A stretch of DNA of 64,000 nucleotides, from positions 124,001 to 188,000 of the forward strand of contig NZ_JBFDAE010000008.1 in the NCBI RefSeq assembly GCF_040720935.1. Reading direction: 5' to 3'. Below are positions 7,927 through 16,681 of this stretch, in pieces; positions within the stretch are counted from its first letter, which is position 1; the number at the start of each line of letters is the position of its first letter. Source of the stretch: Jejuia sp040720935 (GTDB lineage: Bacteria; Bacteroidota; Bacteroidia; Flavobacteriales; Flavobacteriaceae). Below the pieces are notes generated by a model. It ran no database searches. It was not told the DNA's origin and saw only the letters and a list, made by a program, of their open reading frames with translations. Position numbers and translations under genes: made by a program.

Positions 7927-10161
7927 ATGAAAACATATATAGTTCTGTTTTTGCTTTTATTGGTTGTTGGTACTTTAAACGCCCACGAACTAAGCGGAAC
8001 AGTAATTTCAGAAGAAAATGAAAAACCTTTACAGGGCGTAGGGGTTTATAATAAAACAACTGGTGCTTACACGTACACCAATGTATCGGGCTATTTTGAG
8101 CTCGATGATATTTCGGTAAACGATATCATTTATTTTTATCAATTGGGGTATAAAAATTATGAGCTTACAATTAACGAATCCCATTTAGACGGTACTGTAA
8201 AGATCATCATGGAAATATCCTCTGCATCGTTAGAACAAGTTTTAATAGTATCAAAAGTAAATGTTTTGAGTACGTTTTTAAATGTAGATTTAAAAACAAG
8301 TCCCGTAAAATCTTCACAGGAAATTCTTAGAAAAATACCAGGATTGATTATCGGTCAGCATGCTGGTGGCGGAAAAGCAGAACAAATATTCTTAAGAGGT
8401 TTTGATATTGACCACGGAACGGATATCGCTATTGATGTTGATGGTATGCCAGTAAATATGGTATCCCATGCACACGGACAAGGCTATGCCGACATGCACT
8501 TTATAATTCCAGAAACCATTGATAATCTCGATTTTGGTAAAGGGTCTTACTACGCCGATAAGGGCAACTTTAATACTGCCGGTTATGTTGATATCAAAAC
8601 TAAAAATACTATTGATAAAAATGTAATCTCTGTTGAAGCTGGACAATTTAACACCCTTCGCGCCATGAGCATGATTAAAATTTGGGACGGAGAAAATAGC
8701 AATGCCTACATAGCTAGTGAAATGAACCTCACCGATGGTGTATTTGAGTCTCCACAAAACTTTAACCGTTTAAATATCATGGGGAAGTACAACTATAATA
8801 ATTTTGAGGATCAGGAGTTTAATCTATCCCTTTCACATTTTCAAAGTAAATGGGATGCTTCGGGACAAATACCGGTGCGTGCTGTTGAAAGTGGACAAAT
8901 AGGTCGGTTTGGAGCGATCGATGATACCGAAGGAGGCAATACAAGTAGAACAAATATTTGGATGAATCATATCAAGCATATCGATGAACATGCAAGTTTA
9001 AAATCAACAGCATATATTTCAAATTATGATTTTGAACTGTTTTCAAACTTTACATTTTTCTTGGAAGATCCTGTAAATGCAGATCAAATTCGTCAATATG
9101 AGGATAGAACCATTATTGGGGCAAAAAGCGTCTATGAACAATCATTTCATTTAGCTGATCATGATGAACAACTAAAATATCAAGTTGGTGTTGGTTTTCG
9201 TTATGATGATGTAAATGATGTACAATTGTCTAAAACAAAAAACAGAAAAGAATTGCTAGAACGATTGGCTTTTGGAAACGTAGATGAACTTAACGGGTTT
9301 TCGTTTGCAGATTTAACATATAAAACGAATGATTGGACATTAAACCCAGGCGTACGTTTGGACTATTTTACCTTTGATTATGAAGATTTATTAGCAACTA
9401 CTTATGATAGTAAAAGTGAAAATAAAGTGCTGCTAAGCCCAAAACTAAATGTGATTTATGCAGCATCCCCAAAAACGCAGTTATTTGTAAAAACAGGTTT
9501 AGGCTATCACTCAAACGACTCTCGCGTGGTAACAGCAAACAGCGGGGAAAAAGTATTGCCAACGGCTTTTGGGACAGACATTGGAACTGTTATGAAACCA
9601 ATGGATAGATTGGTAATTAATGCATCTTTATGGAGTTTGTTTTTACAACAGGAGTTTGTGTATGTAGGCGATGCAGGTATTGTAGAACCCAGCGGAAAAA
9701 CAGCACGCTATGGTGTTGATTTCGGTTTAAGGTATCAAATTGCAGATTGGTTGTTTTTTAATACAGATATTAACTATGCACATGCAAGAAGTACTGAAGA
9801 ACCTGATGGGCAAGATTATATACCTCTAGCTCCAGATTTAACTTCGGCAGGTGGTTTGAATTTTAGGGATCTCTCTGGGTTTTCGGGAGGTTTAAGCTAT
9901 CGTTTTGTTAATGATAGACCTGCAAATGAAGATAATTCTATTGTTGCCGAAGGCTATTTTATCACCGATTTAAATTTAAACTATAATCTCAAAAACTGGA
10001 CTTTCGGTGTAATTGTTGAAAATTTATTTGATAGCGAATGGAACGAAACCCAATTTGCAACCGAGAGCAGATTGTTCAATGAACCTAATCCTGTTGAAGA
10101 AATTCATTTTACCCCAGGTACACCGTTCTTTTTAAGAGGAAAAGTAGCGGTATCTTTTTAG
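7927..10161 (+). CDS. TonB-dependent outer membrane receptor
   Basis: A 744-residue receptor. I start it at ATG 7927, which gives a clean signal peptide (residues 1-19); the GTG at 7906 would add seven polar residues. The mature protein starts with a carboxypeptidase-regulatory-like domain (about 20-100). A plug follows with SSQEILRKIPGL, FLRGFDIDHGTDIAIDVDG and the His-containing HAHGQGYADMHF. The C-terminal beta-barrel ends in the phenylalanine typical of outer-membrane proteins. This subfamily, with HGTD and HAHGQGYAD in the plug, recurs in many Gram-negative bacteria with no firmly assigned ligand. Its position after the NRPS suggests that it imports the metal-loaded NRPS product. Confidence 0.93.
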   Translation: MKTYIVLFLLLLVVGTLNAHELSGTVISEENEKPLQGVGVYNKTTGAYTYTNVSGYFELDDISVNDIIYFYQLGYKNYELTINESHLDGTVKIIMEISSASLEQVLIVSKVNVLSTFLNVDLKTSPVKSSQEILRKIPGLIIGQHAGGGKAEQIFLRGFDIDHGTDIAIDVDGMPVNMVSHAHGQGYADMHFIIPETIDNLDFGKGSYYADKGNFNTAGYVDIKTKNTIDKNVISVEAGQFNTLRAMSMIKIWDGENSNAYIASEMNLTDGVFESPQNFNRLNIMGKYNYNNFEDQEFNLSLSHFQSKWDASGQIPVRAVESGQIGRFGAIDDTEGGNTSRTNIWMNHIKHIDEHASLKSTAYISNYDFELFSNFTFFLEDPVNADQIRQYEDRTIIGAKSVYEQSFHLADHDEQLKYQVGVGFRYDDVNDVQLSKTKNRKELLERLAFGNVDELNGFSFADLTYKTNDWTLNPGVRLDYFTFDYEDLLATTYDSKSENKVLLSPKLNVIYAASPKTQLFVKTGLGYHSNDSRVVTANSGEKVLPTAFGTDIGTVMKPMDRLVINASLWSLFLQQEFVYVGDAGIVEPSGKTARYGVDFGLRYQIADWLFFNTDINYAHARSTEEPDGQDYIPLAPDLTSAGGLNFRDLSGFSGGLSYRFVNDRPANEDNSIVAEGYFITDLNLNYNLKNWTFGVIVENLFDSEWNETQFATESRLFNEPNPVEEIHFTPGTPFFLRGKVAVSF

Positions 10162-10180
10162 ATATGTTATAATTTATTAG

Positions 10181-10216
10181 CGCACCTAATTAAATGGGTG
10201 CGTTTTGTTTTTTGCA
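10181..10216 (+). terminator. Rho-independent terminator after the receptor gene
   Basis: The stem CGCACC (10181-10186) pairs with GGTGCG (10197-10202) and a T-rich run follows (TTTTGTTTTTT). It closes the NRPS/receptor operon and separates it from the ATP-grasp gene. Confidence 0.75.
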
Positions 10217-10430
10217 CTAAGTGGTTTGTTTATTGTATTCAATTTTGATGGCCTCAAAACAAGATTCATCTAGCCTAAAAATTAATCGAACTACTGCATT
10301 TCAACATAAATATTAAGGAAAACAACGTAATAAGAATTTTTTGTGCTTCCAAAATGGTTATATTTAACCCGTAAAAGCTATTAACTATTGAAGAAAAATA
10401 ATTTCAAAATTTGGATTAAAACCAAAACAA

Positions 10431-11399
10431 ATGAATAATGTTTTAATTACTTCTGGAGGGAGAAGAGTCTCACTAGTTAAAGCCTTTAAAAACGAACTCA
10501 CTAAGATTTTTCCAGAATCAAAGGTTTTTGTTGCGGATAATAGAACGGATTTGTCTGCTGCGGCTCAAATTGCAGATAAGTCTTTTGATATAAGCAAAGT
10601 AACAGGGAAGGACTATATAGAAAAGTTATTGGACATCTGTATCCATAACGATGTCAAATTAATAGTTCCAACCTTGGATACAGAATTATCTGTGCTGGCG
10701 AGACACAAAAAGCAATTTGATGACCGCGGAATTGCTGTAGTGATTTCAGATTTAAGTCTTGTAGAAGTTTCTGAAAGTAAGGTAACTACCCAAGATTTTT
10801 TTGATAAAATAGGAATTGAGACTGGACGAATATATGCTAAGGATAATTATAAATTACCAGTATATATTAAACCGATAAATGGTAGCTGCAGCATTGATAA
10901 CTTTATTATAAAAACTGAAAACGATTTTTCTAAAAAACATTTTTCAGATGATAAATTCTTGTTTTTTGAATATCTAGATCACGACCTTTACGAGGAATAT
11001 ACCTGTGATTTGTACTATGATAAAAACGGTGTTTTAAAAACGGCTGTACCGAGAAAAAGAATTGAAGTCAGAGGTGGAGAGGTTAGTAAAGCAATTACTA
11101 AAAAAGACGCTGTTCTAGATTATATTAAACAGAAATTAGCCACTTTAGAGGGGGCAAGAGGATGTGTGATTTTCCAGTTTTTTAAGCATAAGGAGAACGA
11201 CGAAATTAGGGGTATCGAAATAAATGCTCGTTTTGGTGGTGGATATCCTTTAACTTATCTGGCAGGGGGCAATTTTCCTAAATGGATGATTGAAGAATAT
11301 TTATTGAACAAAGAAATAGAGGTTTTTAACGATTGGGAAGAAAACCTTTTGATGCTTAGATATGACACAGAAGTTTTAGTTCATGACCACACAGAATAA
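10431..11399 (+). CDS. ATP-grasp family ligase (carbamoyl-phosphate-synthase-like)
   Basis: A 322-residue ATP-grasp protein. The N-terminal part has a Rossmann-like start (VLITSGGRRVSLVKAFK), the central part has VYIKPINGSCS for nucleotide binding, and the C-terminal part has RGIEINARFGGGYPLT, the metal and phosphate loop. ATP-grasp ligases join a carboxylate to an amine or similar nucleophile through an acyl phosphate. This CarB/PylC-like group is common in surface-sugar and secondary-metabolite clusters. It overlaps the following HAD gene by 17 nt, so the pair is translationally coupled. A terminator separates it from the NRPS operon, so membership in that pathway is uncertain. The substrate is unknown. 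Confidence 0.85.
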   Translation: MNNVLITSGGRRVSLVKAFKNELTKIFPESKVFVADNRTDLSAAAQIADKSFDISKVTGKDYIEKLLDICIHNDVKLIVPTLDTELSVLARHKKQFDDRGIAVVISDLSLVEVSESKVTTQDFFDKIGIETGRIYAKDNYKLPVYIKPINGSCSIDNFIIKTENDFSKKHFSDDKFLFFEYLDHDLYEEYTCDLYYDKNGVLKTAVPRKRIEVRGGEVSKAITKKDAVLDYIKQKLATLEGARGCVIFQFFKHKENDEIRGIEINARFGGGYPLTYLAGGNFPKWMIEEYLLNKEIEVFNDWEENLLMLRYDTEVLVHDHTE

Positions 11400-12051
11400 T
11401 CCAATTGTAATCTTTGATTTAGACGACACGTTATTTAATGAGATAGATTATCTAAAATCTGCTTTTTCAGAAATAGCACAACAAATTTCCCAGGATTCAA
11501 AAGCAAATCAAATTGAAGTTTTTGATAGAATGCTAGATTTGTATCATAATAAGTCTAATGTTTTTGATGGCATTCTTAAACACTACAAATCAAAAAACAC
11601 TATTTCAGATTTAGTGAGTTTATACAGAAACCATCAGCCTAAAATTACATTGTTAGAAGGAAGAAAGGCAGTTTTTGATGGTCTTAAATCTTCTGGAATC
11701 AAAATGGGCTTGCTTACCGATGGGCGTTCAAAACAACAACGCAGTAAAATCATTGCTTTAGAAATTGAACATTATTTTGAGGAAATAATAATTTCAGAAG
11801 AATTTGGAACTGAAAAGCCAAATAAAAACAACTATTTACATTTTGAAAAACAATTCGGAAAAGGGCACTATTTCTATATTGGCGATAATACTTCAAAAGA
11901 TTTTGTTTCGCCTAATAAATTGGGTTGGACTTCAGTTTGTGTGTTAGATAATGGTCATAATATTCACAAACAAAACTTTAGTTTGAATAAAGATTATTTG
12001 CCAGCAAAAACCATCGATGAATTTAGCGGCTTGATCAAACTAATAGGTTAA
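11383..12051 (+). CDS. HAD-superfamily hydrolase
   Basis: A 222-residue haloacid-dehalogenase-type phosphatase. Motif I is IVIFDLDDTLFNE near the N-terminus, motif II is MGLLTDG, the motif III lysine lies in GTEKPNKNNY, and motif IV is YIGDNTSKDF. The helical cap lies between motifs I and II. The gene starts inside the ATP-grasp gene, and such pairs recur in polysaccharide loci, where the HAD enzyme may remove a phosphate from a product or by-product. Its end overlaps the convergent cydB end by 4 nt. The family is sure and the substrate unknown. Confidence 0.87.
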   Translation: MTTQNNPIVIFDLDDTLFNEIDYLKSAFSEIAQQISQDSKANQIEVFDRMLDLYHNKSNVFDGILKHYKSKNTISDLVSLYRNHQPKITLLEGRKAVFDGLKSSGIKMGLLTDGRSKQQRSKIIALEIEHYFEEIIISEEFGTEKPNKNNYLHFEKQFGKGHYFYIGDNTSKDFVSPNKLGWTSVCVLDNGHNIHKQNFSLNKDYLPAKTIDEFSGLIKLIG

Positions 12052-13070
12052 TCTTGATCCAAAGCTTTTATCATTTTAAAAGACTTAAAAAGATGGAATA
12101 ACCCAGGTAGAATTACCGCGCCACCTATAATTAAAGAAATTCCTAGAACTTCAATGACTTTTTCTGTAGAAGCAGCTTCAATAATACTCATTTCACTATC
12201 CGCAGTAATTAAAAGGTTAGGGTAGTGCGCGAGTATGGCGGCAAACAATATAAGCACCACTTGTGTTCCTGCTAAAAAGCGACTGCTCACTTTTTTAGCT
12301 TTTTTAATACTTTGGATTAATGGGAAAATTAATAGAGCTGATAGCACAACCAAACCAATAGCATAAGGGTTTTTTATAAAATCAGTAACAAAGGCAATAG
12401 TGTTTATAAATCCAAAACTCAACACTAGAAAGCCAATAATTATTACGGCAAGGTTAGCCACTCCCGCCTTTTTAACATAAAGTTTTCTTTCTGAATCACT
12501 AGCTTCACCAATTAATAAAACGGCAGCCAAAAAACTGCATAATGCTGTGAAAAACAACCCAACTAAAATTGAAAACCCATTTAACCAAGGATTGATAAAT
12601 ATGTTGTAAAAGGTAGTTGTAGCATAATTATCTGTGATCACTATTTTGCCAGAAACCATGGCTCCAAAAGTCATTCCTAAAAATAAAGGCGTGAGCAAGC
12701 TCGATAGTCTAAACATCCAATCGTAAAGAATTTGGGATTTGTCCTTATAAGCATCATAATGTCTAAATACAAATGATACACCTCTGAGGGTAATGCCTAA
12801 TAAAATAAGCGTTAGGGGAATATGTAAATACACCACTATTACATTATAAAATTCAGGAAACCCAACCCAGAGAATCACTAAAATTATAATAATCCAAATA
12901 TGATTGGCCTCCCAAACCGGACCAATAACCCGATACACGGTTTTCTTGGTGATTTGTCTGTTTTTTTTAGATGAAAACAACTCTATAATTCCTGCTCCAA
13001 AATCTGCACCAGCAAGTAATACATAGAGTAATAACGACACCATTAAAAAGAATAAAACAACATACAGCAT
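12048..13070 (-). CDS. cydB: Cytochrome bd ubiquinol oxidase subunit II
   Basis: A 340-residue polytopic membrane protein beginning with AGADFGAGIIELF and containing WEANHIWIIIILVILWVGFPE, a hallmark of CydB. The pattern of about eight hydrophobic helices fits the family. CydB pairs with CydA to form the high-affinity bd oxidase, which reduces oxygen to water with quinol electrons and generates a proton gradient without pumping. It starts 2 nt after the cydA stop, so both are one operon. I saw no small CydX-type gene downstream, because the next gene is convergent. Confidence 0.95.
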   Translation of the reverse strand: MLYVVLFFLMVSLLLYVLLAGADFGAGIIELFSSKKNRQITKKTVYRVIGPVWEANHIWIIIILVILWVGFPEFYNVIVVYLHIPLTLILLGITLRGVSFVFRHYDAYKDKSQILYDWMFRLSSLLTPLFLGMTFGAMVSGKIVITDNYATTTFYNIFINPWLNGFSILVGLFFTALCSFLAAVLLIGEASDSERKLYVKKAGVANLAVIIIGFLVLSFGFINTIAFVTDFIKNPYAIGLVVLSALLIFPLIQSIKKAKKVSSRFLAGTQVVLILFAAILAHYPNLLITADSEMSIIEAASTEKVIEVLGISLIIGGAVILPGLFHLFKSFKMIKALDQD

Positions 13071-13072
13071 AT

Positions 13073-14377
13073 CTAATCGAGTTGAGAGTTATTTAATGAT
13101 TTTATCTGTCGTCCCATAAGCCATATTACTGCAATTGCTAAAATTGAGTATAAAATAACATACATATAAAAACTGTACACCATTCCGGGCATTGGGGTAA
13201 CAGCATCTTTAGTTCTCATGATATTATGAATAATCCAAGGTTGCCTGCCAACTTCAGTCACAACCCAACCTGCTTCTAGGGCTATAAAACCCATGGGAGC
13301 GAGGGCAACAAATAAGAGCCAAAATTTACTGTTGTCCCACCATTGTTTTCGTTTCAAACTTATAAAAAACATAAGTCCAATGAACAGTAATAAAGTACCG
13401 ATGCCCACCATAATTTGAAATGCATAATGCACAATAGCCACATTTGGTCTCACATCTTCTGGAAAATCATTTAAGCCCTTCACTTCAGCATCAAAATCGC
13501 CAAAAGCCAAGAACGATAAGGCTTTAGGAATTTTGATTTTATAAGATACTTCTTGAGTTTCAGTATCTACAATCCCACCAATATATAAAGGAGCACCTTT
13601 GGAAGTTTCATAATGTGCCTCCATAGCTGCTAATTTTACAGGTTGGCGTTCAGCAATATCCTTAGCGGAAAGATCGCCACTTATAGGTTGTAAAATGGCA
13701 GCGACAGCACCAAAGGTGATCGCGATTTTAAACGCTTTTTTATGAAGTTCTACCTGACGTTTTTTATAAACCTGATACGCATGAACACCGGCAACCGCAA
13801 AACCTGTGGCAGTAAAAGCAGCAAGCGTCATATGGAGTGCTTGCGTAAACCAAGCAGGATTCAATAATGCTTTTATAGGATCAATGTTTAAGAATTCCCC
13901 GTTTATATAATCAAAACCAGAAGGCGCATTCATCCACCCATTGGCCGAAACCACTAAAATACCTGAAGCAACGCCGGCTATACCAACAATTATACCTGTA
14001 AACCAATGGAATTTTTCAGAAATTTTATCCCAACCATAGAGGTAAAACCCCAACGCAATAGCCTCAACAAAAAAAGCAGCGCCTTCTAATGAAAAGGGCA
14101 TGCCTATAATTGGCCCCGCATGTTTCATGAATTCTGGCCATAATAAGCCCAATTCAAAAGATAGCGCAGTACCAGAAACAGCACCGACTACAAAAAAAAT
14201 GGCAACACCTTTTTGCCAAGATTTAGTCAATTTTAAATAAATAGGATTTCTAGTGTTTAACCATTTTTTATGCGCAACTATCATAAAAAAAGGCATGACC
14301 ATGCCAATGCATGCAAATACAATGTGAAACATTAAAGAGAATGCCATTTGAAGTCTCGCGGCATCAAGATTGTCCAT
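13073..14377 (-). CDS. cydA: Cytochrome bd ubiquinol oxidase subunit I
   Basis: A 434-residue CydA. I start it at ATG 14377 (MDNLDAARLQMAFSL); the longer frame would need a TTG. H18 in SLMFHIVFA and the histidine in WFTQALHMTLAAF fit the haem ligands of the family, and GRQPWIIHNIM is the quinol-site motif. At 434 residues against about 520 in E. coli, this is the short Q-loop form. It carries the haems b558, b595 and d, and works with CydB in the inner membrane under low oxygen. A -7-like box lies 25 nt upstream. Confidence 0.95.
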   Translation of the reverse strand: MDNLDAARLQMAFSLMFHIVFACIGMVMPFFMIVAHKKWLNTRNPIYLKLTKSWQKGVAIFFVVGAVSGTALSFELGLLWPEFMKHAGPIIGMPFSLEGAAFFVEAIALGFYLYGWDKISEKFHWFTGIIVGIAGVASGILVVSANGWMNAPSGFDYINGEFLNIDPIKALLNPAWFTQALHMTLAAFTATGFAVAGVHAYQVYKKRQVELHKKAFKIAITFGAVAAILQPISGDLSAKDIAERQPVKLAAMEAHYETSKGAPLYIGGIVDTETQEVSYKIKIPKALSFLAFGDFDAEVKGLNDFPEDVRPNVAIVHYAFQIMVGIGTLLLFIGLMFFISLKRKQWWDNSKFWLLFVALAPMGFIALEAGWVVTEVGRQPWIIHNIMRTKDAVTPMPGMVYSFYMYVILYSILAIAVIWLMGRQIKSLNNSQLD

Positions 14378-14402
14378 AAAAAACAAGCTTTAAAGTGTCT
14401 TA

Positions 14403-14410
14403 CAAAGATA
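14403..14410 (-). promoter_or_regulatory. -7 box of the cydAB promoter
   Basis: On the minus strand this reads TATCTTTG, a full match to the Bacteroidetes -7 consensus TAnnTTTG, 25 nt upstream of the cydA ATG. No good -33 TTTG lies at the usual spacing. Confidence 0.5.
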
Positions 14411-14464
14411 CTTTATAAAGCTTTATTTTGCGAGTATATCAACACTTAATTCGATGTTTTTTTA

Positions 14465-15499
14465 CTACTTAATAATGTCAACCTCAAACAATTTATCCCA
14501 GCGTTTTCCAGTCACAAAAATAGTTTTAGTGTCTGGGTTATAAGCAATGCCGTTTAGCACATCCAGTTTTTCGTGTTGGGTAACTTTGCTTTTTAGTGGC
14601 GTAAAATCTATAACAGCTTCAACCGCTCCGTTTTTGGGGTTGATAATGGCAACACCATTTTTCTGATAGCGGTTGGCATAAATTTTTCCGTCAACCCATT
14701 CCATTTCGTTGATACCTATAATTTTTCCCTTGTTGGTATATACTTGAATCTTATCTTCTTCAACTAAAGTCTCTGGATTTAACAACCAGATATTTTCTGT
14801 ACCATCACTTTTATAAATGTGAGTGTCGTTGTGCGCTAATCCCCAGCCTTCTTTACTTTTTCCGTATTTAAAACTATTTATTTTTTTAAAAGAATTCACA
14901 TCGTAAACAAAACCTGTATTGGCTTGCCATGTTAATTGATAAATCTTATCGTTTAAAATGGTCAGACCTTCTCCAAAATAAGCATCGGCCAGATCAATAT
15001 TTTTAAGAACCTTACCAGTCTTATAATCTACTTTTCGCAATTTAGATTCTTTTTTCTGCCCTGTACTTTCATATAAATAGCCATTATGAAATTCTAAACC
15101 TTGTGTGTAAGACGTGATATCATGGGGGTACTCATTAATAATCTTATAGTTGAAAATTTTTGGAGGCTCATTATTTAAAATAGTAATTGATGATGTTACT
15201 GCTTGTGTGTCATCTTCATTAAAATAGACTAAGGCTTCTATAGTGTGCTTGCCTAATTTATGATCATTTAAATTGAAGTTATCTGAAATTCGTTTACCAT
15301 TTATTTTATAAACAACAGAATCAATCTTATAGCTTTTTTTGTTCTCTAAAGACAATTTTAATGTTTCACTTACAGAGATATTTCCCTTTTCGGCATTGGT
15401 TTTAATGTTGAAATAGTTTTTTCGCTTACCAGAATTCGACCCACAGGAAACCATGACCAATAATAAGATGATGAAAGTGAGATGTTTATATGTTTTCAT
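14465..15499 (-). CDS. Glutaminyl-peptide cyclotransferase, lipoprotein
   Basis: A 344-residue protein with a lipoprotein signal (C19 in VMVSCGSN), a short N-terminal domain of about 110 residues, and a glutamine cyclotransferase domain (PF05096 type). That domain shows SYTQGLEFHNGYLYESTGQ, AYFGEGLTILNDKIYQLTW and LNGIAYNPDTKTIFVTGK. The family folds as a five-bladed beta-propeller and turns N-terminal glutamine of peptides into pyroglutamate. In Bacteroidetes the enzyme is often periplasmic and may cap proteins whose signal peptides leave an N-terminal glutamine; several such proteins occur in this window. It stands alone upstream of cydAB, next to the SRP RNA gene. Confidence 0.88.
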   Translation of the reverse strand: MKTYKHLTFIILLLVMVSCGSNSGKRKNYFNIKTNAEKGNISVSETLKLSLENKKSYKIDSVVYKINGKRISDNFNLNDHKLGKHTIEALVYFNEDDTQAVTSSITILNNEPPKIFNYKIINEYPHDITSYTQGLEFHNGYLYESTGQKKESKLRKVDYKTGKVLKNIDLADAYFGEGLTILNDKIYQLTWQANTGFVYDVNSFKKINSFKYGKSKEGWGLAHNDTHIYKSDGTENIWLLNPETLVEEDKIQVYTNKGKIIGINEMEWVDGKIYANRYQKNGVAIINPKNGAVEAVIDFTPLKSKVTQHEKLDVLNGIAYNPDTKTIFVTGKRWDKLFEVDIIK

Positions 15500-15552
15500 T
15501 ATAATGAATAATTTTATTCGAATATATTTATTTAAAATCGGTTTAAAAAATC

Positions 15553-15583
15553 ATTGTGAAAATTTTAAAAGATTGTATCTTTG
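15553..15583 (+). promoter_or_regulatory. Promoter of the SRP RNA
   Basis: ATTG at 15553-15556 is followed after exactly 19 nt by TATCTTTG at 15576-15583. This matches the Bacteroidetes pattern (T)TTG-N19-TAnnTTTG almost fully and ends 5 nt before the RNA stem begins. Confidence 0.8.
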
Positions 15584-15588
15584 TAGCT

Positions 15589-15682
15589 GGCAAGTCCTAC
15601 ACAACCAGCTCCTGTTGAATCCTCCAGGGCGGGAACGCAGCAAAGGTAAATGGTCGTAGCGGTGTGATGTAGGTAGCTTGCC
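15589..15682 (+). ncRNA. ffs: Signal recognition particle RNA, small bacterial (4.5S) type
   Basis: The segment carries the conserved SRP domain IV core, GGGCGGGAACGCAGCAA, around 15627-15643. Its ends pair through GGCAAG (15589-15594) and CTTGCC (15677-15682), giving a hairpin RNA of about 94 nt. A run of seven T follows and would terminate transcription. The RNA binds Ffh and targets nascent membrane proteins to the Sec machinery. A minus-strand open frame across it is spurious. The exact 5' end may be a few bases upstream. Confidence 0.93.
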
Positions 15683-15759
15683 TTTTTTTGTACAATAAAC
15701 TTAAATCTTGAAAGCTTTGGCGCATCAAGATTTTTTAGTTTATTGCACATTCCCACGAA

Positions 15760-15777
15760 TCCCGATAATTATCGGGA
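15760..15777. repeat. 18-bp perfect palindrome
   Basis: The sequence TCCCGATAATTATCGGGA is its own reverse complement. It is GC-rich at both ends and sits in an AT-rich spacer. It looks like the palindromic intergenic repeats found in many flavobacterial genomes, but copy number cannot be judged from this window. Confidence 0.6.
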
Positions 15778-15835
15778 GGGATCTCATTAATTTATTGTTG
15801 TATTTTGGTGCTTTGTTTTTGTAATTTAATCCATT

Positions 15836-16639
15836 ATGTCTAAAGTTGTTTTAATAACGGGAGGTTCTTCAGGAATAGGAAAATCCATTGGCGAATTTTT
15901 ACACCAAAAAGGCTATACGGTTTACGGCACAAGTAGAAATCCCAAGAATTATAAAAACAGCCTATTTTCATTATTAGAACTGGATGTTAAAAATACTGTT
16001 ACCATTAATAATGCGGTACAGTCTGTTATTAAGGCAGAAGGACGACTAGACGTATTAATCAATAATGCCGGAGCAGGTATAACCGGCCCTATTGAAGAAA
16101 TTCCAGAAGAAGAAATTAAGGCAAATTTCGATACAAATTTTTTCGGCCCTATAAATGTGATTAAAGCGGTATTGCCACAAATGAGAGCTCAAAATTCTGG
16201 TTTAATTTTAAATATTACATCCATTGCGGGCTATATGGGACTACCATATCGCGGTATTTATAGTGCGAGCAAAGGTGCTTTAGAGCTTTTAACCGAAGCT
16301 TTTAGGATGGAACTGAAAGCATTTAATATTGAAATGACAAACGTAGCTCCGGGAGATTTTTCCACCAATATTGCAGCAGGAAGATACCATGCACCTTTAA
16401 AAGAAGATTCTCCATACAAAGCATCTTACGGACAGACTTTAGAACTAATGAATGAGCATGTAGATTCTGGTAGCGATCCTGATATGATGGCGAAAGCGGT
16501 TTATAAAATAATTAATACGAACAAACCAAAAGGACATTATAAAGTAGGGGAGTTTATGCAGAAATTTTCTATTGTTTTAAAGCGCATCTTACCGGATACC
16601 GTTTATGAAAAAATGTTGATGAAGCATTATAAATTGTAG
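15836..16639 (+). CDS. SDR-family NAD(P)-dependent oxidoreductase
   Basis: A 267-residue classical short-chain dehydrogenase/reductase. The cofactor loop is ITGGSSGIGKSIGEFL near the N-terminus. NNAG follows in VLINNAGAG, and the catalytic serine, tyrosine and lysine lie in LNITSIAG and YRGIYSASKGALE. The TSRNP segment after strand two suggests NADP preference, which is an inference. The substrate cannot be named. It is a single gene with its own spacing; the next two genes are lipoproteins of unknown role. Confidence 0.9.
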   Translation: MSKVVLITGGSSGIGKSIGEFLHQKGYTVYGTSRNPKNYKNSLFSLLELDVKNTVTINNAVQSVIKAEGRLDVLINNAGAGITGPIEEIPEEEIKANFDTNFFGPINVIKAVLPQMRAQNSGLILNITSIAGYMGLPYRGIYSASKGALELLTEAFRMELKAFNIEMTNVAPGDFSTNIAAGRYHAPLKEDSPYKASYGQTLELMNEHVDSGSDPDMMAKAVYKIINTNKPKGHYKVGEFMQKFSIVLKRILPDTVYEKMLMKHYKL

Positions 16640-16681
16640 CTTTTGGTATGCTATTTGTGCCTTATCCACAAAAATGCTCAT

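Larger units (their letters stand above)
15500..15835. other. Intergenic region with the SRP RNA and a palindrome
   Basis: No protein gene is supported in these 336 bases. They hold the SRP RNA promoter, the RNA, its T-run terminator, and an 18-bp palindrome at 15760-15777 before the SDR gene. Confidence 0.7.

Noticed and set aside
15565..15756. Minus-strand open frame of 63 codons
   Set aside because: It lies antisense to the SRP RNA and shows no protein-like features.
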